Shown in pieces: positions 1 to 14,854 of a stretch of 64,000 nt of DNA (its first letter is position 1; every line of letters starts with the position of its first letter). The notes under the pieces are model-generated. The model searched no databases and was not told the DNA's origin. It saw only the letters and a list, made by a program, of their open reading frames with translations. A program made the position numbers and the translations under genes. The DNA lies in contig WBMW01005147.1 in assembly GCA_013396635.1 (NCBI GenBank), positions 200,446 through 264,445 on the forward strand, in the 5' to 3' direction. The DNA comes from Penelope pileata. Its lineage: Eukaryota; Chordata; Aves; Galliformes; Cracidae.

Positions 1-3000
1 CTCTTTGTCTCCTCTGTGAACCTCTGTAAGTAAAGCAGCAAAAGCCTGGTTCAGGACTCTTGCCCTGAGTTACTCTTATGCGTGCATCCTTCATCTCCTA
101 GAGTTAAAAGGTGGTGGAATCAGTCCTCTTCTGCTCCAGCTGGGAAGTGATGCCCTGGGGGACAGCTGTGGCAAAAGATACAGTGCTACTGAGCTATCTT
201 CACGTGTGGGAAGATGGAGGAGATCTGGTGGTGTGTGATGTACGGCTTAAATTAGCATTGGGAGTCCTCTGTTTCTCTACTGAGCAGAACATGGATACTC
301 AGTGCTGAGGTCTTGTCCCAGGAGCTGGATAGAGGGAGCCCTCTTGGGCAATAACCTCAAGTTAAACATTTGCAACTCAGTGTGACTGCTGCAAGGCAGG
401 CAGTGAAGGCACGGCTGACCAGCTGTTAGGAAGCTGGAGAAAGATGAAAAACTATTCACTCACAGGCAATTGTAGAGTTAAAACAGCAAAAAGAAATTTG
501 ATGCAGCTACAGCATGTTTTACACTACGGACCCATGTAGCAATGAGGAAATGCATGGGAAAGCCAGGTTCCAGACAACTGAGTTGATGATATGATTCATA
601 CACTTACTTCTAAACTCAGCACTCAACCCAGTTATAATGAGAATCGTCTGAGGGAAGTGAAATAATAACAGTTTGAAGCCATTCTAGATGCAGAAGGGCT
701 ATGTCAATTGCTCTGCAGCATGCTGGAGAGACAGCGGTTATGCCATGTACTAGATGGAGCTTTTTCTTTGGCTTGTCTTCTTGTGTTTGTGGGTTTTGGA
801 AGAGTCCTCTGTAAGTCTGACTTTTGTTCTAAATTGGTCCTACACAGCCACATGGAAGCACTTCCATGCATGGAATATATGCAAGCAGATGGTCTGTGTA
901 TACATGAAAACTGGATCGTTGCATGCACACACAGCCAGCTTGGCAGCAGAGCACCAAAGGGATTTGTATGCACTTAACTTGTAAAAACTGGCTCTGAATA
1001 TATGAAGGGAAGTAGCGTCAGAAGAGCTGAGAACGCACCCTTTGTATGGTTTTAGCACGTATTCTTGCGAGTGTTCTTGGTTAAAGACGACTCTCCCTCA
1101 AACAGAATCAGAGTTACAAACCTCCTATTGTCTTATTCTTTGTATTTTAAGTTTTTGAGCTCAGAGACCCTAACATACAATATGAGGTAAAAAGCATATG
1201 TGAATTTAATCCTGGTCTGGAGTTCTCCATTTCAACTTTGTGGCAGATGAAGCTCCCCACTGCATTTAAAAGGCAGAGTTTTCTAATTATCAGTATGCAT
1301 GTATGGGACCAATGGGACACTCCTGGGATGAAATGCAAATGAGTTCTTATTTATAGCAAATGATTCAAAGCACATGGCCCTGCAATTTCAGAGAAAATTG
1401 TCAGCTGTCAATTGTTGACCAGAGAAAAGACTTCAGAGCAGTAGCAATGCAGTGCAGTGTCAGAAAGTGGCTGAATCCAGGTGCCCTCAGGCCCCATGGG
1501 GGTTCATTCCTCCTTTTCCACTCCAATGTTTATGAAGCCACTGTGGTTTCCTCTCTCCAGTCTATCCAGTTGCTGGCACCTGGATCTGCAGACTCTTCAG
1601 GCTGCAGGTACTTGGACCTTTTGTCCTGCTAGTTGGCTTGTCCAGCTCAAAGTTCACCAGTGTTTACACATCCAGCAGAAAACAGAGGTAGTATTTAATA
1701 AGAATATAGGATAGACTGCAGTGATCAAGTGCAGGGTTCAGGCAGGTACTGACCAGCGGTCTTTATAGGCTTTTGTTTTCCCTTTTTTCCCACACTTGTT
1801 TCTCCCTAATCCACCTTGACCTTTCCCTGTCCACACCTTCAGTCTCTTCACCTAAGCATCCCATAGTATGTTTTATACAACCCAAGAATTTTCTTCCCTC
1901 TGCATCCTGGACTAAGTACTGTACCCCTCTGCTGGCATTCCTGTGAGAGTTTTTCATTTATTTCTCTTTGCGGATTTCATACCAGGTGCAAGTGCTCTCC
2001 TTTGATAGCCAGAGGAATACTCAATGTGGTTTGCTCCATTTTCACTGATCAGTTTACCAGGGTTCTTCTGCCTGTCATCGTTCCTCTGATCCTTGCTGGG
2101 TCTTTGTGTTCTCTGTGGTTAGCCTTTCATCTCATCACCTAACACACAGCTACTGTGTCAGTAACCGGAGCACATGGCTCTGATTGTAATCTGAACATTC
2201 TCCCTCTGCGTTGTGACCAGTGCAGCTCCTGGATCTATCCAGGAATGTCGATTTGAGATATTTTTGATTTAAAATAAACTGTCTGCATAGGTTTTGTTCT
2301 GCCGCGCTTTAGCCATCTAAAAGGTGTTCCCTGAAGCCCATGGAGGGGGAGAGAGGGTTTTCCAAATTGATCCCATCTGTCTAACTTTCGTCTGACTTTT
2401 AGACTCCCAAAATGATGGGGGCTGAAGCCTACTTTCCATACTTTACCTTCACTGCTGTAGCTTTCCAAACTGTACCTTCACTGTGTCTCTGGGTAGCACC
2501 TGATATACAGTTCAGTGCACCTGATGCTTCTCAAGCTATTACTCTCTCTTTGTGAAATAAGCAACTACCATCTGTTCACAGTGCAGGCCCTGGTGGAAAA
2601 ATACCGTTCAGGATCTAAGACAACATACAGAGCTGAAATTTGGAAATTGTAGTCTATATTACTGGTGAGTGTGGCATAAAGATGGAATGACCAGGATTTG
2701 GTGTGGTGTAATCCACTATGTCCACACTAAAGCTGCACAATCAATGGAGTTCACACCAGCTGCCAACCCTAGGTGTGCTCTGTGAGTGCATGGAGCATTA
2801 ACTGCCAGAGGAGTTTGCATCTATATTGCAGTTTCCTGAGGGAAACCACCTTGAGCCAAATGACAGTGAGTTTGTGTGGATTCTGCAAGACTATTTGCAA
2901 GGCAAATATGCACTCAAAATATCCCATCCTGCTCACTAAATCACTCATGTACCTGAGTGATATCTAGCTTTGGCACAGAGTTGTGGTTAAGATCTTGGTT

Positions 3001-6000
3001 ATTATTTCCTTTTTGTGTGCCTCAGTTCTTTCCAAGGATTAAGATCATGATGATAGTGTTTCCTCTTGTCTGTGAAATACTCTCAAATGTAGGGAAAACA
3101 GTAAAACTCCAAAATAGGAGGAATTTTTCACTTATACATAAAATCATGGCTTTTTTTTTATTATTATTATTTTCATTTCTTCTTTTCCCTGACAGCAGCT
3201 ACTTTTTGATTTGTGTTCTTGCTTCTCACCTGCCTAGTTGGATGGATGTGGCTTTAGGAGTATTGGGCTTTAAGACAAATGAGAAAGTTTAAAAAGTGGG
3301 ATAGCTCAAACAGAGCTTTTGAAATTTTAGCTGTGCTGAACCTGGCGGAAGAATGCAAGGAAGCAGCATGAAAGAAAAACTAATAAAACATACATATTTT
3401 TCCTTTACAGTCATGGTAAAGGAAAAAAGGTATTTCCATCCTCAGATATTTAGTTTTATTGGAAATTATTTGATTCAATTATCAAAAGCATAATAATTAT
3501 GACCCATGCAATGCTAATGACTATTGGCAACAAGACTCATGAGGACACACAATCTAATTAGCTTTAATGAGATGGATTTAATAATACTTTGGATTAACAT
3601 CTGTTGGAACCAAGTATCGAGACTTATTGTTCTCTGAATAAATATTGACCTCTTGTTCTCAGGTCAATAAATCTTAAGCTTGCCTGCACTTAAATGATTA
3701 TCTACTTATTATGTTAGCACTCTTTTGTTTCCTGCCACCAACTTGGGTATGAGGAGAGGAGAGTTGCACTTCCCTCCTACTGCATCAAATGCTTCTTAAA
3801 GGAATTTGCAAGAAGGCAGTGGATTTGCAAATAGAGGACAAAAAGAGTTGGAGTCTATATCCTTTTTTGACATAAAACTGCTCTTCTTTGCTGTTGCTCA
3901 ATAAATAGAAATTTCAGAAATGACCAGAAAAAAACGAAAGTAGTGCCATGGAAAAATACTGTAGCTTGCCTCATCTGCTCAGTTAAGCAGTCTTTATATT
4001 TTGCCTCATGCTGTGAGTAGCGGTCCTTGATGTGTACTGAGATACAAAGTTTTCTCTAGCACTTCAGATTTCATTTTGTACTTGAGAAATTTAAGCACTG
4101 ATTCCTTTCTAGCTGTAGGCTTCTCAAGAGGATTGAGATGGAACGTTTCTTTTTCATGCCTACAGGGTAGGAACTTCTTGATAACCTCTAAAGGGATCAC
4201 TGTGGTCAGAAATATCTACAAGTCTTACAAAATTTCTTATAACCAAGAAAAGTTCCTCTAAAAACAGTAGAAAATACTGGAGACTGAAATCCTTTCAGCA
4301 GAATATTTAGACCTTCCTTTCAAATTTAACAGAGTTATAAGGAAACGTAGTTTAACTCTACTCCAGGTGAAGTCAGCTGTGAAACTCCCGGTTATCTTCA
4401 ATGACAGGCTTCTGTAGGTGAATGTTGATTAATGTAGAGAATCTTTTCCTGAGCCACTGATGAACTGGAGACTTTATAAATTATGTAGGAAGATTATTTG
4501 TATTTATTGAATTCTGTGGAACCTTTTCAATAAAGGAAGTGAGATTTGGCAGACTTTAATGGATGAATTTTATACGGGAGATCACAACTGCTTTCAAAGA
4601 TCAAAAGATTTTTCTCCCATGCACATTCTCTCTTGTAAAAATATGTATGCTGTGTAGCAGCCTAGCAAAAATGTGTAAGTTTTTCACCTTTTCTTCACTT
4701 TGCTATTCTTCTGCTTCTAACTGTACTACTTTTACCTTTTTGGTGTGATTCAGAGGTTGCTGTGGCACTAGGGGAAACTGTGGCATTTCCAATGGTCCAT
4801 AGGCCAGGCTGGAGAAAGAACAAGGTTCTTGGATCAATGTAGTGTATGGGATTAGAGGTTTCAATCTAGGCATAGCTATAGGGATGTAGAGTGGGCCCAA
4901 TTATTACTTTTTTTTATTCTATGTATTCCTTTTTGAGGTAAGTATATTGTTACAAATCTCTGCAGGACAGATGCTAAATTTTAAGCCCAGAGTGCCTTTC
5001 CCCTTCTGGCTGCCTTCAAATTTTCTAAGGATCAGCTGTAATCTATCTCCATTTAATGGTAATCATGTAGAGTTTGTTTTTTTTAATTGCAAACAATGTT
5101 GGGTGCAAACCATGATTTTCCCTTCACTTTGCACCCTTTGAGACTATGAGAAAATCTGCAAATTCTGAAACCTTATGGATCCTGTTTTGTTCTTTCAGTT
5201 CCCTGACTGTCCATGCATTTAAGCACAAAGATTTGTAACATATGTTGCATTTCACTTGTGGAGAAAAAAGGTAGAAAATGTGCTTCTTGGGGATGAAGAC
5301 AGGAAGAAGGCTGAGTTGGAATAAGCATGAAAGAAGTGATGACTTAGGTAGGATTCCATATGGAAAGGTTTGTTAGCCTTTATTTCCTGTGAAAATTAGG
5401 CTTTAAATAAATCAGTCTCAGGCAGACAAAACAATTATAATAAATAACAATTATTGGTCCAATATTTCACGGGATGGAGAGGGAAAGGGGTAATTTTCTT
5501 TGTTAGATTGGGTGGCTGAATCAGACAGCAGCCTTGCTTTTGTGGTTGCAGTCTGAGTCATGGCAGAACATCTCCAGCTATCCCCCTGTAGAACTGGTTA
5601 AAGAATACGAACAAAGATTCATTACTGTTCTTCAATACGTGCTGTAACACAAATACATAAGGTGCTACTTTATGCCAGAAGCTGAAGTGTATAAGTAGAA
5701 AATAAGGTGTTAACAGTTGGGAATCATTCCAGCTTTCTGCAGTGGTGTTCATTCTTCTACTTTAGAAGTATGTTGAGTTTTTGAACTTGTGTCACCAAAT
5801 AATGTAATCTTCCTAGTGTAAAGTGCTCCTCCCGGACTCAGACATTCGCATTGCACTGTCATTGTTTCCCCAGTGGAGAAGGAGAACAGAAGCTCATCCC
5901 TATGCATGCAAACTAAAAAGGATATTTTTCTGTTAGTTGCTCTGGCTTTCAAGATGACAAGCTGCCTTTTCATCCTGCGTGGAGAAGGGGGAGCTTGTCT

Positions 6001-6289
6001 TTGGCAGGGTTGAAAGAATGGAAAGCCTCATCACTAAAATGGGAACTTAGTGTTGCACAGGAGAACCTCATGTATGCTTTGAAAGCATTTAAAACAATTG
6101 TTTTTATAAAACCAGTAAAACTCAAGTCTCTTGCTGCTCCTTAAGCAGATCAGAGAGCACATGCCTTTGGAGATTTCTCAATGCCTAGACTTTCCACATG
6201 GCTTGCTAATAAGTCTTTGGTAAAGCAACACAGAAATGCGAGAAATAATAAGGAATATTATTAATAATAATAAGGAATCCATGCAAATT

Positions 6290-7057
6290 TTCTTGAAAAG
6301 ATGCATGTACTCGGAAGAAGTCGAATAACCGCATGCACCAGTACAGATTGGGGGATGACCTGCTGGAGAGGAGCTCTGCGGAGAAGGACCTGGGGGTCCT
6401 GGTGGATAACAGGTTGGCCATGAGCCAGTAGTGTGCCCTCATGGCTAAGAAGGCCAATGGGATCCTGGGGTGCATTCAAAAGAGCATTGCCAGCAGGTCG
6501 AGGGAGGTGATCCTCCCCCTCTACTCCGCCCTGGTCAGGCCTCAGCTGGAGTACTGTGTCCAGTTCTAGGCTCTCCTGTATAGAAAAGACAGGGACCTCC
6601 TGGAAAGAGTCCAGCGGAGGGCCGCAAAGATGATAAAGGATGTGGAGCATCTCCCTTATGAGGAGAGGCTGGGTAATCTGGGTCTGTTCAGCCTTGAGAA
6701 AAGAAGGCTGAGAGGAGATCTGATCAATGTCTACAAATATCTGAAGTGCAGGAGGCAAATGGGCATGGGCAATCTCTTTTCAGTGGTCTGTGGGGACAGG
6801 ACAAGGCGAAATGGCCAAAAACAGGAGCATAGGAAGTTCGCACCAACATGAGACAGAACTTCTTCATGGTGCGGGTGACGAAGCACTGGCACAGGCTGCC
6901 CAGGGAAGTTGTGGAGTCTCCTTCCCTGGAGATATTCTAGATTCATCTGCACGCCCACCTGTGTGACCTGCACTAGGGAACTGCTTTGGCAGGAGGGCTG
7001 GACTCAATGATCTCTAGAGGTACCTTCCAACCCCAACAATTCTGTGATTCTGTGACT
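6290..7057 (+). mobile_element. CR1 LINE, 3' part, with decayed reverse-transcriptase C-terminus
   Basis: The segment matches the well-known avian CR1 3' region. It begins in the end of the reverse-transcriptase ORF (readable peptides such as LYSALVRPQLEYCVQF and YEERLGNLGLFSLEKRRLRG). It continues through the typical LPREVVES-like stretch (near 6900) and ends with the CR1 tail TTCCAACCCCAACAATTCTG plus two ATTCTGTG-type repeats at about 7037-7057. The coding part is broken: one in-frame TAG follows MSQ (near 6428) and another follows CVQF (near 6567). This is a 5'-truncated, dead copy in the sense orientation of the GADL1 intron. The 5' edge is approximate. Confidence 0.9.
6330..6851 (+). 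pseudogene. CR1 ORF2 (reverse transcriptase) C-terminal relic
   Basis: This is the coding part of the CR1 copy. It reads in one frame with at least two nonsense codons, and the last uninterrupted piece (6630-6851) starts inside KMIKDVEHLPYEERLGN. The peptide pattern (VLVDNRLAMSQ, REVILPLYSALVRP, LLERVQRRAAK) is characteristic of the thumb and C-terminal region of CR1 reverse transcriptases. The catalytic YXDD region is not included. It has no coding capacity today and is unrelated to GADL1. Confidence 0.8.
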
Positions 7058-10000
7058 GTGCACCTGGAGAACAGTGGTGTTCAGCAATATAAGTTTTAGT
7101 TGTAAGTGAAAAAATACATAAACATCTCCAAGTGCTGATTTCTGTCTGTTCTGCCTCTTTCTTCTCTGAGACAAATACTGTTAAGTGTAGAAGCCTTGAG
7201 CTGAAGGCGATTTTTTGTTGCGTAAATGACTGGCTAAAGAAGTCATTCAAGGCAATCAAATCTGAAGCCAACCTGCCATCTCCTGTTAGTCAGGCCATTT
7301 GCAGTGATTTGTGGGGTTCATTAGTGACTCTTCTGGCAAGAAGGAACTGGAGAGATTATATGCGAAATCTGATAACGTAGACATGCTGCACAGCCCTGAG
7401 TCGAAGGTGCATGAAGAATGCCTGTATCAGGACAAAAATACAGCAGCATCTGGTCTCCTTTGATATGGTAGTTGTTCTGAAGAATGTGGAAGTGGTTACT
7501 GCTATTTTGACAAATGCGCTTATTTCTCCTTTTGTTGCGTGGTGTGGCACAAGGGGAACGCTGGCGCAATAGCATACAGCAATAATTTATTAGTGGTTTA
7601 GGGATGTGGGCCCAGAACAAATTCTAGACAAAAGAAAAACATGTTTGGGTTTTTCAGAGCGCCTTGGCTACAGGAACAAAGATGTGATTGGGTGTGCAAA
7701 TATTTGGTATTTCGATTGTCCCAGTTGGGGTGACAACTGACAAATCGTCTGAGTTTGTTTTTAATTATCACCAAAAGGAAAAAAAGCCCGTTGTTCTAAA
7801 GCTGGCAACTGAGTTTGCAGCACAAGACAAGACATTTAACATTGGAGAATATACTTTCTCAGTTGTCTAATATGTTGAAAACACTATTACTTCCACATAT
7901 TTATAGTATTTAGCTAGTTTTGTGATTACAGCTGACCAAAGTGTTTTGTTCACTTGTATTGCAGCCAACGATCAATACTAAAATGTCAGCTGCTGTTCTC
8001 ATTTAATGCTAACCAGTATCAGTGATATCAATGTTATTTTCCACACTCACTGGGAAAGGCAGCAGGTACGCTGTGACAGATGTTTGTGAGACCTATTTGG
8101 CACAAAAATTACCAAATAAATATCTTACTAGCAGACATGAGGTATCATCATGAGGTAGATACCATGAGGTATTGGGGTCGATTGCAACAGATAGATGAAC
8201 ACAGAGAGACTTTGCTGCCCTAAAGGGTTATAGGCTCCTTGTGAAGGGAAGAAGCATGTCACCCAAAAGAGATTGAGTCATTTGTCTGAGACAACCTAAA
8301 TAGTCTCTGGCAGGGTTAGGGACCAATCGTTTTTGTTGAGTCTATCCAGTACTACAACCACTTTGCTGTCATTTAAGCCAGGTAAGAAACAATGTTGTGA
8401 AGACCCACTGAAATTAGTAGGCAATATATCAAAGTTTAAAATGGTCCAAATACTTAACTGAATTGGGTTTTTGTTTACTTTTTGGTTGCAATTGCTATAG
8501 CGTAGTTGTTTTCTTAGGAATGTATGAGTCCGAACTAGTCATTTCTTGCAGGACGCATAACTTGTCAGACTTTGAATAGCCAACAAATCACCTCTTAAAT
8601 AAAAAATCATGAACTTCCAAATACAAATTTGCCCCTCTGGGATAGTCAAAATGAATTTTTGTGGTCAGATTAGAGACTATTCTGCATAAACTTGTCTTCC
8701 ACTGCAAGAAATAATTGAGGCAAGAACACAAAATGTGTTTTCCATTTTTGTGAAATCATAAGAATGTGATCTTTCCGTTTTGTAAAAAGAGCAGTTTTGG
8801 TTTTTTGTCTTCTAGCTACATCTCTTCTGCCAATTTTTGGTGCAGTATTCAGTACCTCTGAAAGTTTCGTAAGGGATGTATTTGAGGAAAAGAAATAGTT
8901 TGATCTGCTAATATGCTACTCTCCTTCCAACAGAGTCTAGCCTGCTTTCATGGATCCCTAGAAAGGTTATTGATTTACTGCAAGTGTGGTTTTGTCTCGT
9001 AAAAGCAGAAGGCTTTTTGCAAACTGCCACCTGAAAAAGACATGTATAGAGGAAATTTAGCTAATTGCATTCTACTTCCATTGGAATCTGTGACAATTTT
9101 GAAATGATTTCAGTAGGAGCAGAATGGCTCCCGTGACTGTAAGTCACTGCTGCCAGGAGCTGAAAGAGCTTGTCAGCTTTATGTTGGGTAGGTGCTCAGT
9201 GAACTGGGAGCTGTCGGAAAAATGCTGCTGGTAGAATTTGCCAGTATTAACACTAGTTTTTCTAGATGCATTCTGACTTTGTAGTACTTACTGGGCTAGG
9301 AAGACTAGAGTCAACCATACTACTTAAAACTATTCACGTCAGATTCCCAGCCAATTTTTGCCAACAGAATGCACAATCCCACAAAATTATTCATGCTTTC
9401 TGTCTTTTCTAGGGGGCAAGAATTCTACAGATGTTTTAGTTAAGCAGCGTCAGCACTTTTGGCCCTATGTATTTATGGTTGTAAAAATAACGGATTTTTT
9501 TAGTTTGGCCACTGAATTAAGAAACTGAAAGGAATTCTTGGTTTTAGTTGACCAGAAATAATTTTTATTTTCAGATGTACTGAAATGAAGCAATTTGCTT
9601 GGTTTCAGTTTTCACAGTCCTTTTCTACCCCTCTGAAATAAAAATGGGTCAATTTCCAATTGAAAACATGGTTTTGAAGCAACTATTCAGAATACTTTTG
9701 TTTTAAAAAATTAGAAAACATTTAAGCATTAGCCAGACAGATACAGAAGCCTATATTCCCATTTGTACTTATTGTCAAGTTGACAATTTTTTTTTTCCCT
9801 TCGGGCAATGTATTTTTCTAAATTCATTGCTTAGTAGAACTTTCTGTTTGTTTGTTTTTAGCCAGCACTGTTATTAACTTGTGAGTAATTCTTAATGCCT
9901 TAGTATTTAAATAAGGAAAATATGAAATTTACAAAATGCTGCCCATGGTTTGGAAAAGCTGTTGTGTTGTGTCAACATCCAGTATGACTAGACTAATACG

Positions 10001-12902
10001 GCTGGAGCATGGGTATCAGCTGGTTTGGACTAAATTATAGGAATTAAACCATATGCTGGTGATAGTGAGGTATGTGTTTTAGAAGATAGTGGGACTGTGT
10101 GATTTTAACAAAGCTAAGCACCTGGATTGGTTTTGTTTGTTTGGTTGTTGTTTTTTTAAGGTAGAATGAACTTTTACAAATCAGTTCTAAACATCCACAC
10201 TGTTGAACAGGAGGCAGCTTAGAGCGAATGATATACAAAGCGTTATACTGCGACATGAGTAATGGGGTAAGAATATCACCCATTCAACATTTTTGCGGTG
10301 GATATTTCACTTTACACAATAAATCCATGTGCTAGGAAATTATCATAGCTTAAGAACCTTGTTTACATAGCATGCCCAAGGTGAGAATGGCTTTGGAGTT
10401 CTTGCTAGCTGGTAGATGAATGAATGGTCTCACATAAATGTTTCATCAAGTGCTCTAAAAGGATTTTTAAGCATTCAGACTTGGGAACTAGATCTAGACG
10501 CTAGTTTGATGTTTTTCTTGTTGAGAAAGTGCTCGGCTGTGTTGATGAATCAGTCCTTGATAGCTGCTGAGGCATGTTATGTGGTTGCGGCCTGAGCTTG
10601 GTGGGAATTCTTGAAGTGCTGGAGAAACCGACATTAATTACTGCTGAGAAGTCAGTTGTGGGGAACACAGTGGCTTTTAAAGTATCACCCTGTGGTATGA
10701 TTGTGCAGAACCACTCTTCTCAAGGATGCTTGAGATGTGGAGAGGGAAATATGCCGCTTTCCCCACCCTCCTGGTGTCTGTAGATGCTCCAGCTGCAGTG
10801 TCCATGCTGGCCCTTGCTATTCATCACACTGCTGTGTGTGTGCACGTGCTGGGAAGCAATGTTGGCACCTTCCACCTGAATGTATGTAAGGGTCAGCTGC
10901 GATCTGGATTCTTGATAGGAACAGCTTAAATCTTAGGCTAAAATTTTCTGTTGTTTCTTGTGTGGCTGGGTGCTGGTAGGGAGTAGGGGAAGAGGTTATT
11001 CTTTCATCTGGTTAAATGGAGAAGGATCTGAACTACTGTGTCCTTGCTGCTATAGCTTATAAAACCTCCATTATAAAAATAAGGGAAGAATCCAGGCAGC
11101 ATGAGATATTACAGCCATTGTGTGGGTCTGCATGGGGAGGCCGTGGTGTACAGATCCATCCCCTGGGCCTGCAGTTGTAGCAGCCCTCCTGTAGAAGGGC
11201 TTTCGGCTCACTGCATCCCCTCCCCACCTTCCTGGCAGGTCTGGTAGCTAATGCACCACTGAGCTTTTAAAATACTAATCTCCAGGGCGAGGAGAACAAA
11301 GGAGAGAACTTGAGTTTTAGAATACATTACACTTAAAATTCTGTGACTGTTCCACTGACAGGCAACATAAAGAATTAGGTTTACAATTTGAAGTAAGTTT
11401 CTAGTAAAATAATTGGACTGGTGAAGCAATCTTGCTCTCACTAAATTGCTTTCCTAGGAACCTATCCTGAATGGGACTATGCAGCTCTTTCTGATATTTG
11501 AACATCCTCAGTTCTCATTGACTTCAGTGGGAATTGAACTCATTGAACTCCTCACTAGGTAATTAGTTCCGTATAGGTCTGATTTTTCTGCTGCAAATCA
11601 GTAGCTGCCTTTGCTTTCGGTTAGCAGTCAGACCCAGTGCTCCTCAGATCCCAGCCTTAGCATCCATGCATCAATTCATGGCTCTTTTGCGAGACACAGA
11701 CTTCAGCATCTGTGCATATGCTGTTCCTTACTGCTTGCTGTGGACAGGATCCCTGACAGTTTTGTTACACTAACTTGCATTAGCAAGTAGAACATGCAAA
11801 GTACTTGATGGAAAACCTTTCCAAAAATAATCCTGTCAAAAGCCTGCAAGACAGTTTTTAGTTTAGGTTAGGTTGTTTTCTTTTTAAGTAGGATGTGTTT
11901 GTTTTGCCTTCAGAAAGGGAAGGATGCAGTTCAAAACATGTTAAGAGGACAACTTCATTAGCATGGAGGACGAATGAGATAATGACTGAGATAATGAAAA
12001 TGAGATTTTCTACCTTTCTTTTCCATGAGAGGAGACTTACTGAAATGCAGTATATTTACAGTCCTCATATTGCTGAAGCTCTAAATGTTTCTGCTTTCAT
12101 GGTCTCCATTTGTGCTACTGCACATCTGGGGATGATGGATTGTGGAGCACTGGGTGTTGAGATGAAGAGAATCAATAGTATGATACAAAAGATGAAATAA
12201 CTCTGATGGAACATCAATAAAGACTAAAAGTTGCCATAGGGATTTGAATCTTAAAGAAGAACTTGAGAAAGTATATTGAGAAGAATTCACTTCTCCCCTT
12301 GTGCTTGTACTGCCTTTATTTCATGAGTAGAAGTCACATGAGGATTCTTCTCAAGGGCAGGGATGGGGTCTTTTCCTTTTCCGTGTTAGTATGGTGCCCC
12401 CCTTGCTGCGCATGATGCCTTCTGAGCACTGTCACTGTGTCATTGCTATTCCAGCCCACTGCTGGATCCAAGAATGGAAGAGTAGAACTTTTAGTAACCT
12501 TGTGTGCTGTTAAAGGGTTCAACACATGCAAACTGCAGGAGAAGTATGAGAATTTGTATCGTGCCAAAGTTATTCAGTGTTTAAAAGAATGAGTGTTGCA
12601 GGTCCGTGCACTGGGGCGGGTAACAGGGAGCGTTCCCAACCAAGCATCTTTCCATTTGACTCCACCAGCTGGCAAGTTGTGCAAGAACAGCTACAGAGCA
12701 TGATTTTGCCTTCATGTTAGCACTGTACAGTAGTGCATTCAGTGAGTTGTTGGGATGCAGTTTGAAATATTTGATCCGAAATGGAGAGGACTTCGTTTGC
12801 CACGTAGCATAGTTTTCAGGAGAAAGAAGGCTGTCTCATGCAAAATGGCTGCCATCTCTATCCAAGCAGACTCCAGTTGTTGTTGGGTTTTTGGTTTTTT
12901 TT

Positions 12903-12920
12903 TGTGTGTGTGTGTGTGTT
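12903..12920. repeat. GT dinucleotide microsatellite
   Basis: A run of about eight GT units is flanked on both sides by T-rich sequence, inside the presumed GADL1 intron. It is a simple length-variable repeat with no sign of function. Confidence 0.9.
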
Positions 12921-14854
12921 TTTTTGTTTTACTTTAGTACTGACTAAATTAGGTTAGTCTGATGTGATTCTGAGCCACCAAACAGCAAAATTGAGGAATC
13001 CTTGAATTATTTGTCAGGCAGACAGAACCCCAGGTGGGAGATGTTTTTCTTTCCATGGTATATGGATAGATTTGATGAATTCTATTTCTGAATGATACGC
13101 ATATTGCAGATATACAGTAGAATTGTGATTTTGTTGCTAGATTTCATTAGGGTCTTTATGCAGGAGGCGCACCCGGAGCTCCACGTTAGATTTTATGGAT
13201 TTTATGGTAAAAGGTGCTATTGGATGCAAGTGAAGGTATCACAGTATGCATCTTAGCATTTCTGCTATAATTCTGAATCTTCCTGTCCTCCTTGTTATCT
13301 ACTTGTTTCTCAAATGTGTATCAGAACTACTTTCACAAACTACTTCTCAATTTTTGCTTGCAGCATTATGCAAAAAACCAACTTCTTGTTGCAGATTGCA
13401 TTCTGAAAGAATATTCATTGCTCTCAGGTGCATAATTCATACTGATGTCACACTCTGGACTTTAATTAGAATTTCTAGCTCCATCACTCTCATAGTTTAA
13501 AAAACAAACACGAAATAAAACGCATAGCTTTGTCACAAAGATAAACTAAATTCAGAGAGGAAAATTAAGTTAGAGCCATAAACATTCCTCCTCTGAATTC
13601 AAGATACATTTTGAAACAATGCTAATTTAGACATATACCATTGAGCAAATATGGAAATCTAGGCTGTTAGTGTTGAAAACTGGAGATGCTTCTATCTAAG
13701 CAAACCGTATGAGAGCTGCTTACTCCAATGCACCGCGTAAAAATAGAGCTATTAAGGCAAAGTTGGCATCATCATTTTTCTTTTGCAGTTCAGGTGGTAT
13801 TTTCCTAAAAGCAGTAACTTTTAGAGCTGAAATAAATTAATGCAGAAGCCAAGGTTAGGTCTTACACTTATTTGCTTAGTTCAAAGTCAAACTGTCACAA
13901 AATGATGCAAAGGAGTGCAGTGTTCAGAAATGCATTAATGTTTTTAGTAATATATTAAAATGCAACACGTTTTTAAAAGTATTACTTGTGTCAAAATACT
14001 TATTTATGTTAAATTCTGCCTTCCAAGGAATAGAGTTCTTAATCAAGCAATGCATTTAAGCTTATGACTTATTTCAAGCATGAGAACACAGAAGTACTAC
14101 TCACATGCTTAAAATTAAGCACAAGATTAATTGGACAAGGTTAATAGCCCTGCTGGGGTGCGATCAAGCGTTCAGCTATAAGGACCTGACTCTGTCAATC
14201 TTCCTTATGCTTTGTCCTACGCTGGGACACCTGTGAGATTTCATCCCATTCAACACAACAGTGGTGTAGCCAAACGTTACTTGCATTGTAAATCTAAAAG
14301 ATGAAATCTTAACCTCTGGGATCCGGACTTCTCCCTTTATAGTGCATTGCTCTGACTTCTCTGGCAGCTCAAGGTTCATAGGAGTTTAATGGAGAGGGTC
14401 CTCTAGGGAGAGCTGCTTTGCAGATGTGGCAGCAGAAGGGCCCTGAAGTTCAAGTATCAGGCTTAGCCTAGTTAGCCCAAGGAGATGAAGTGTACCCTTA
14501 ACCAGCTGCAGCTGATCTTCCCAAGTTCAAAGCTTTCCTCTAAATCTAGGGCCTAGGGACCTTAACCCCAGTTTTCCCATGTGGCAGATGAATGCTGCAG
14601 GCAGTAGCCTTTCGAGGGGTTTAGGTCTTACTCTGATTCTCCCAGGAGTCCCAGAACTTGAGTTTCAGTGAGCAGCCTGCCTCTAAGTCTTCAGGTTTGA
14701 GCTTTAATATTTCATGGGGCGGGCAGTTGGGAGGCAGCCAAGAGGCGCAAAACTCAGGCACTGCAAAAAATCTTCATAAGGCACAAGGCAGGTCCTGTCC
14801 AAATCTGCTGCATTTCTGAAGGTGACAACAACCCTATTCTTTCTCTGCTTTCAG

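Larger units (their letters stand above)
1..14854 (+). other. GADL1: Presumed last intron of GADL1 (3' part)
   Basis: This stretch precedes the only GADL1 exon seen and ends in a good acceptor (pyrimidine-rich tract, then TTTCAG at 14849-14854). I looked for the preceding GADL1 exon, which in the family encodes a Cys-Phe-Trp-Tyr-Ile-Pro-Pro type motif, and did not see it, so the whole interval is probably intron. It contains one CR1 LINE fragment (6290-7057), a short GT microsatellite (12903-12920) and AT-rich unique sequence. Nothing else could be supported. Assignment to the intron is inference from the exon downstream. Confidence 0.7.

Noticed and set aside
704..977. Matching 89-aa ORFs on opposite strands
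   Set aside because: They are mirror open frames in the same bases with no domain and no exon signals, so coincidental.
6261..6758. 165-aa - strand ORF
   Set aside because: It is antisense to the CR1 reverse-transcriptase relic, whose sense frame has the recognisable peptides.
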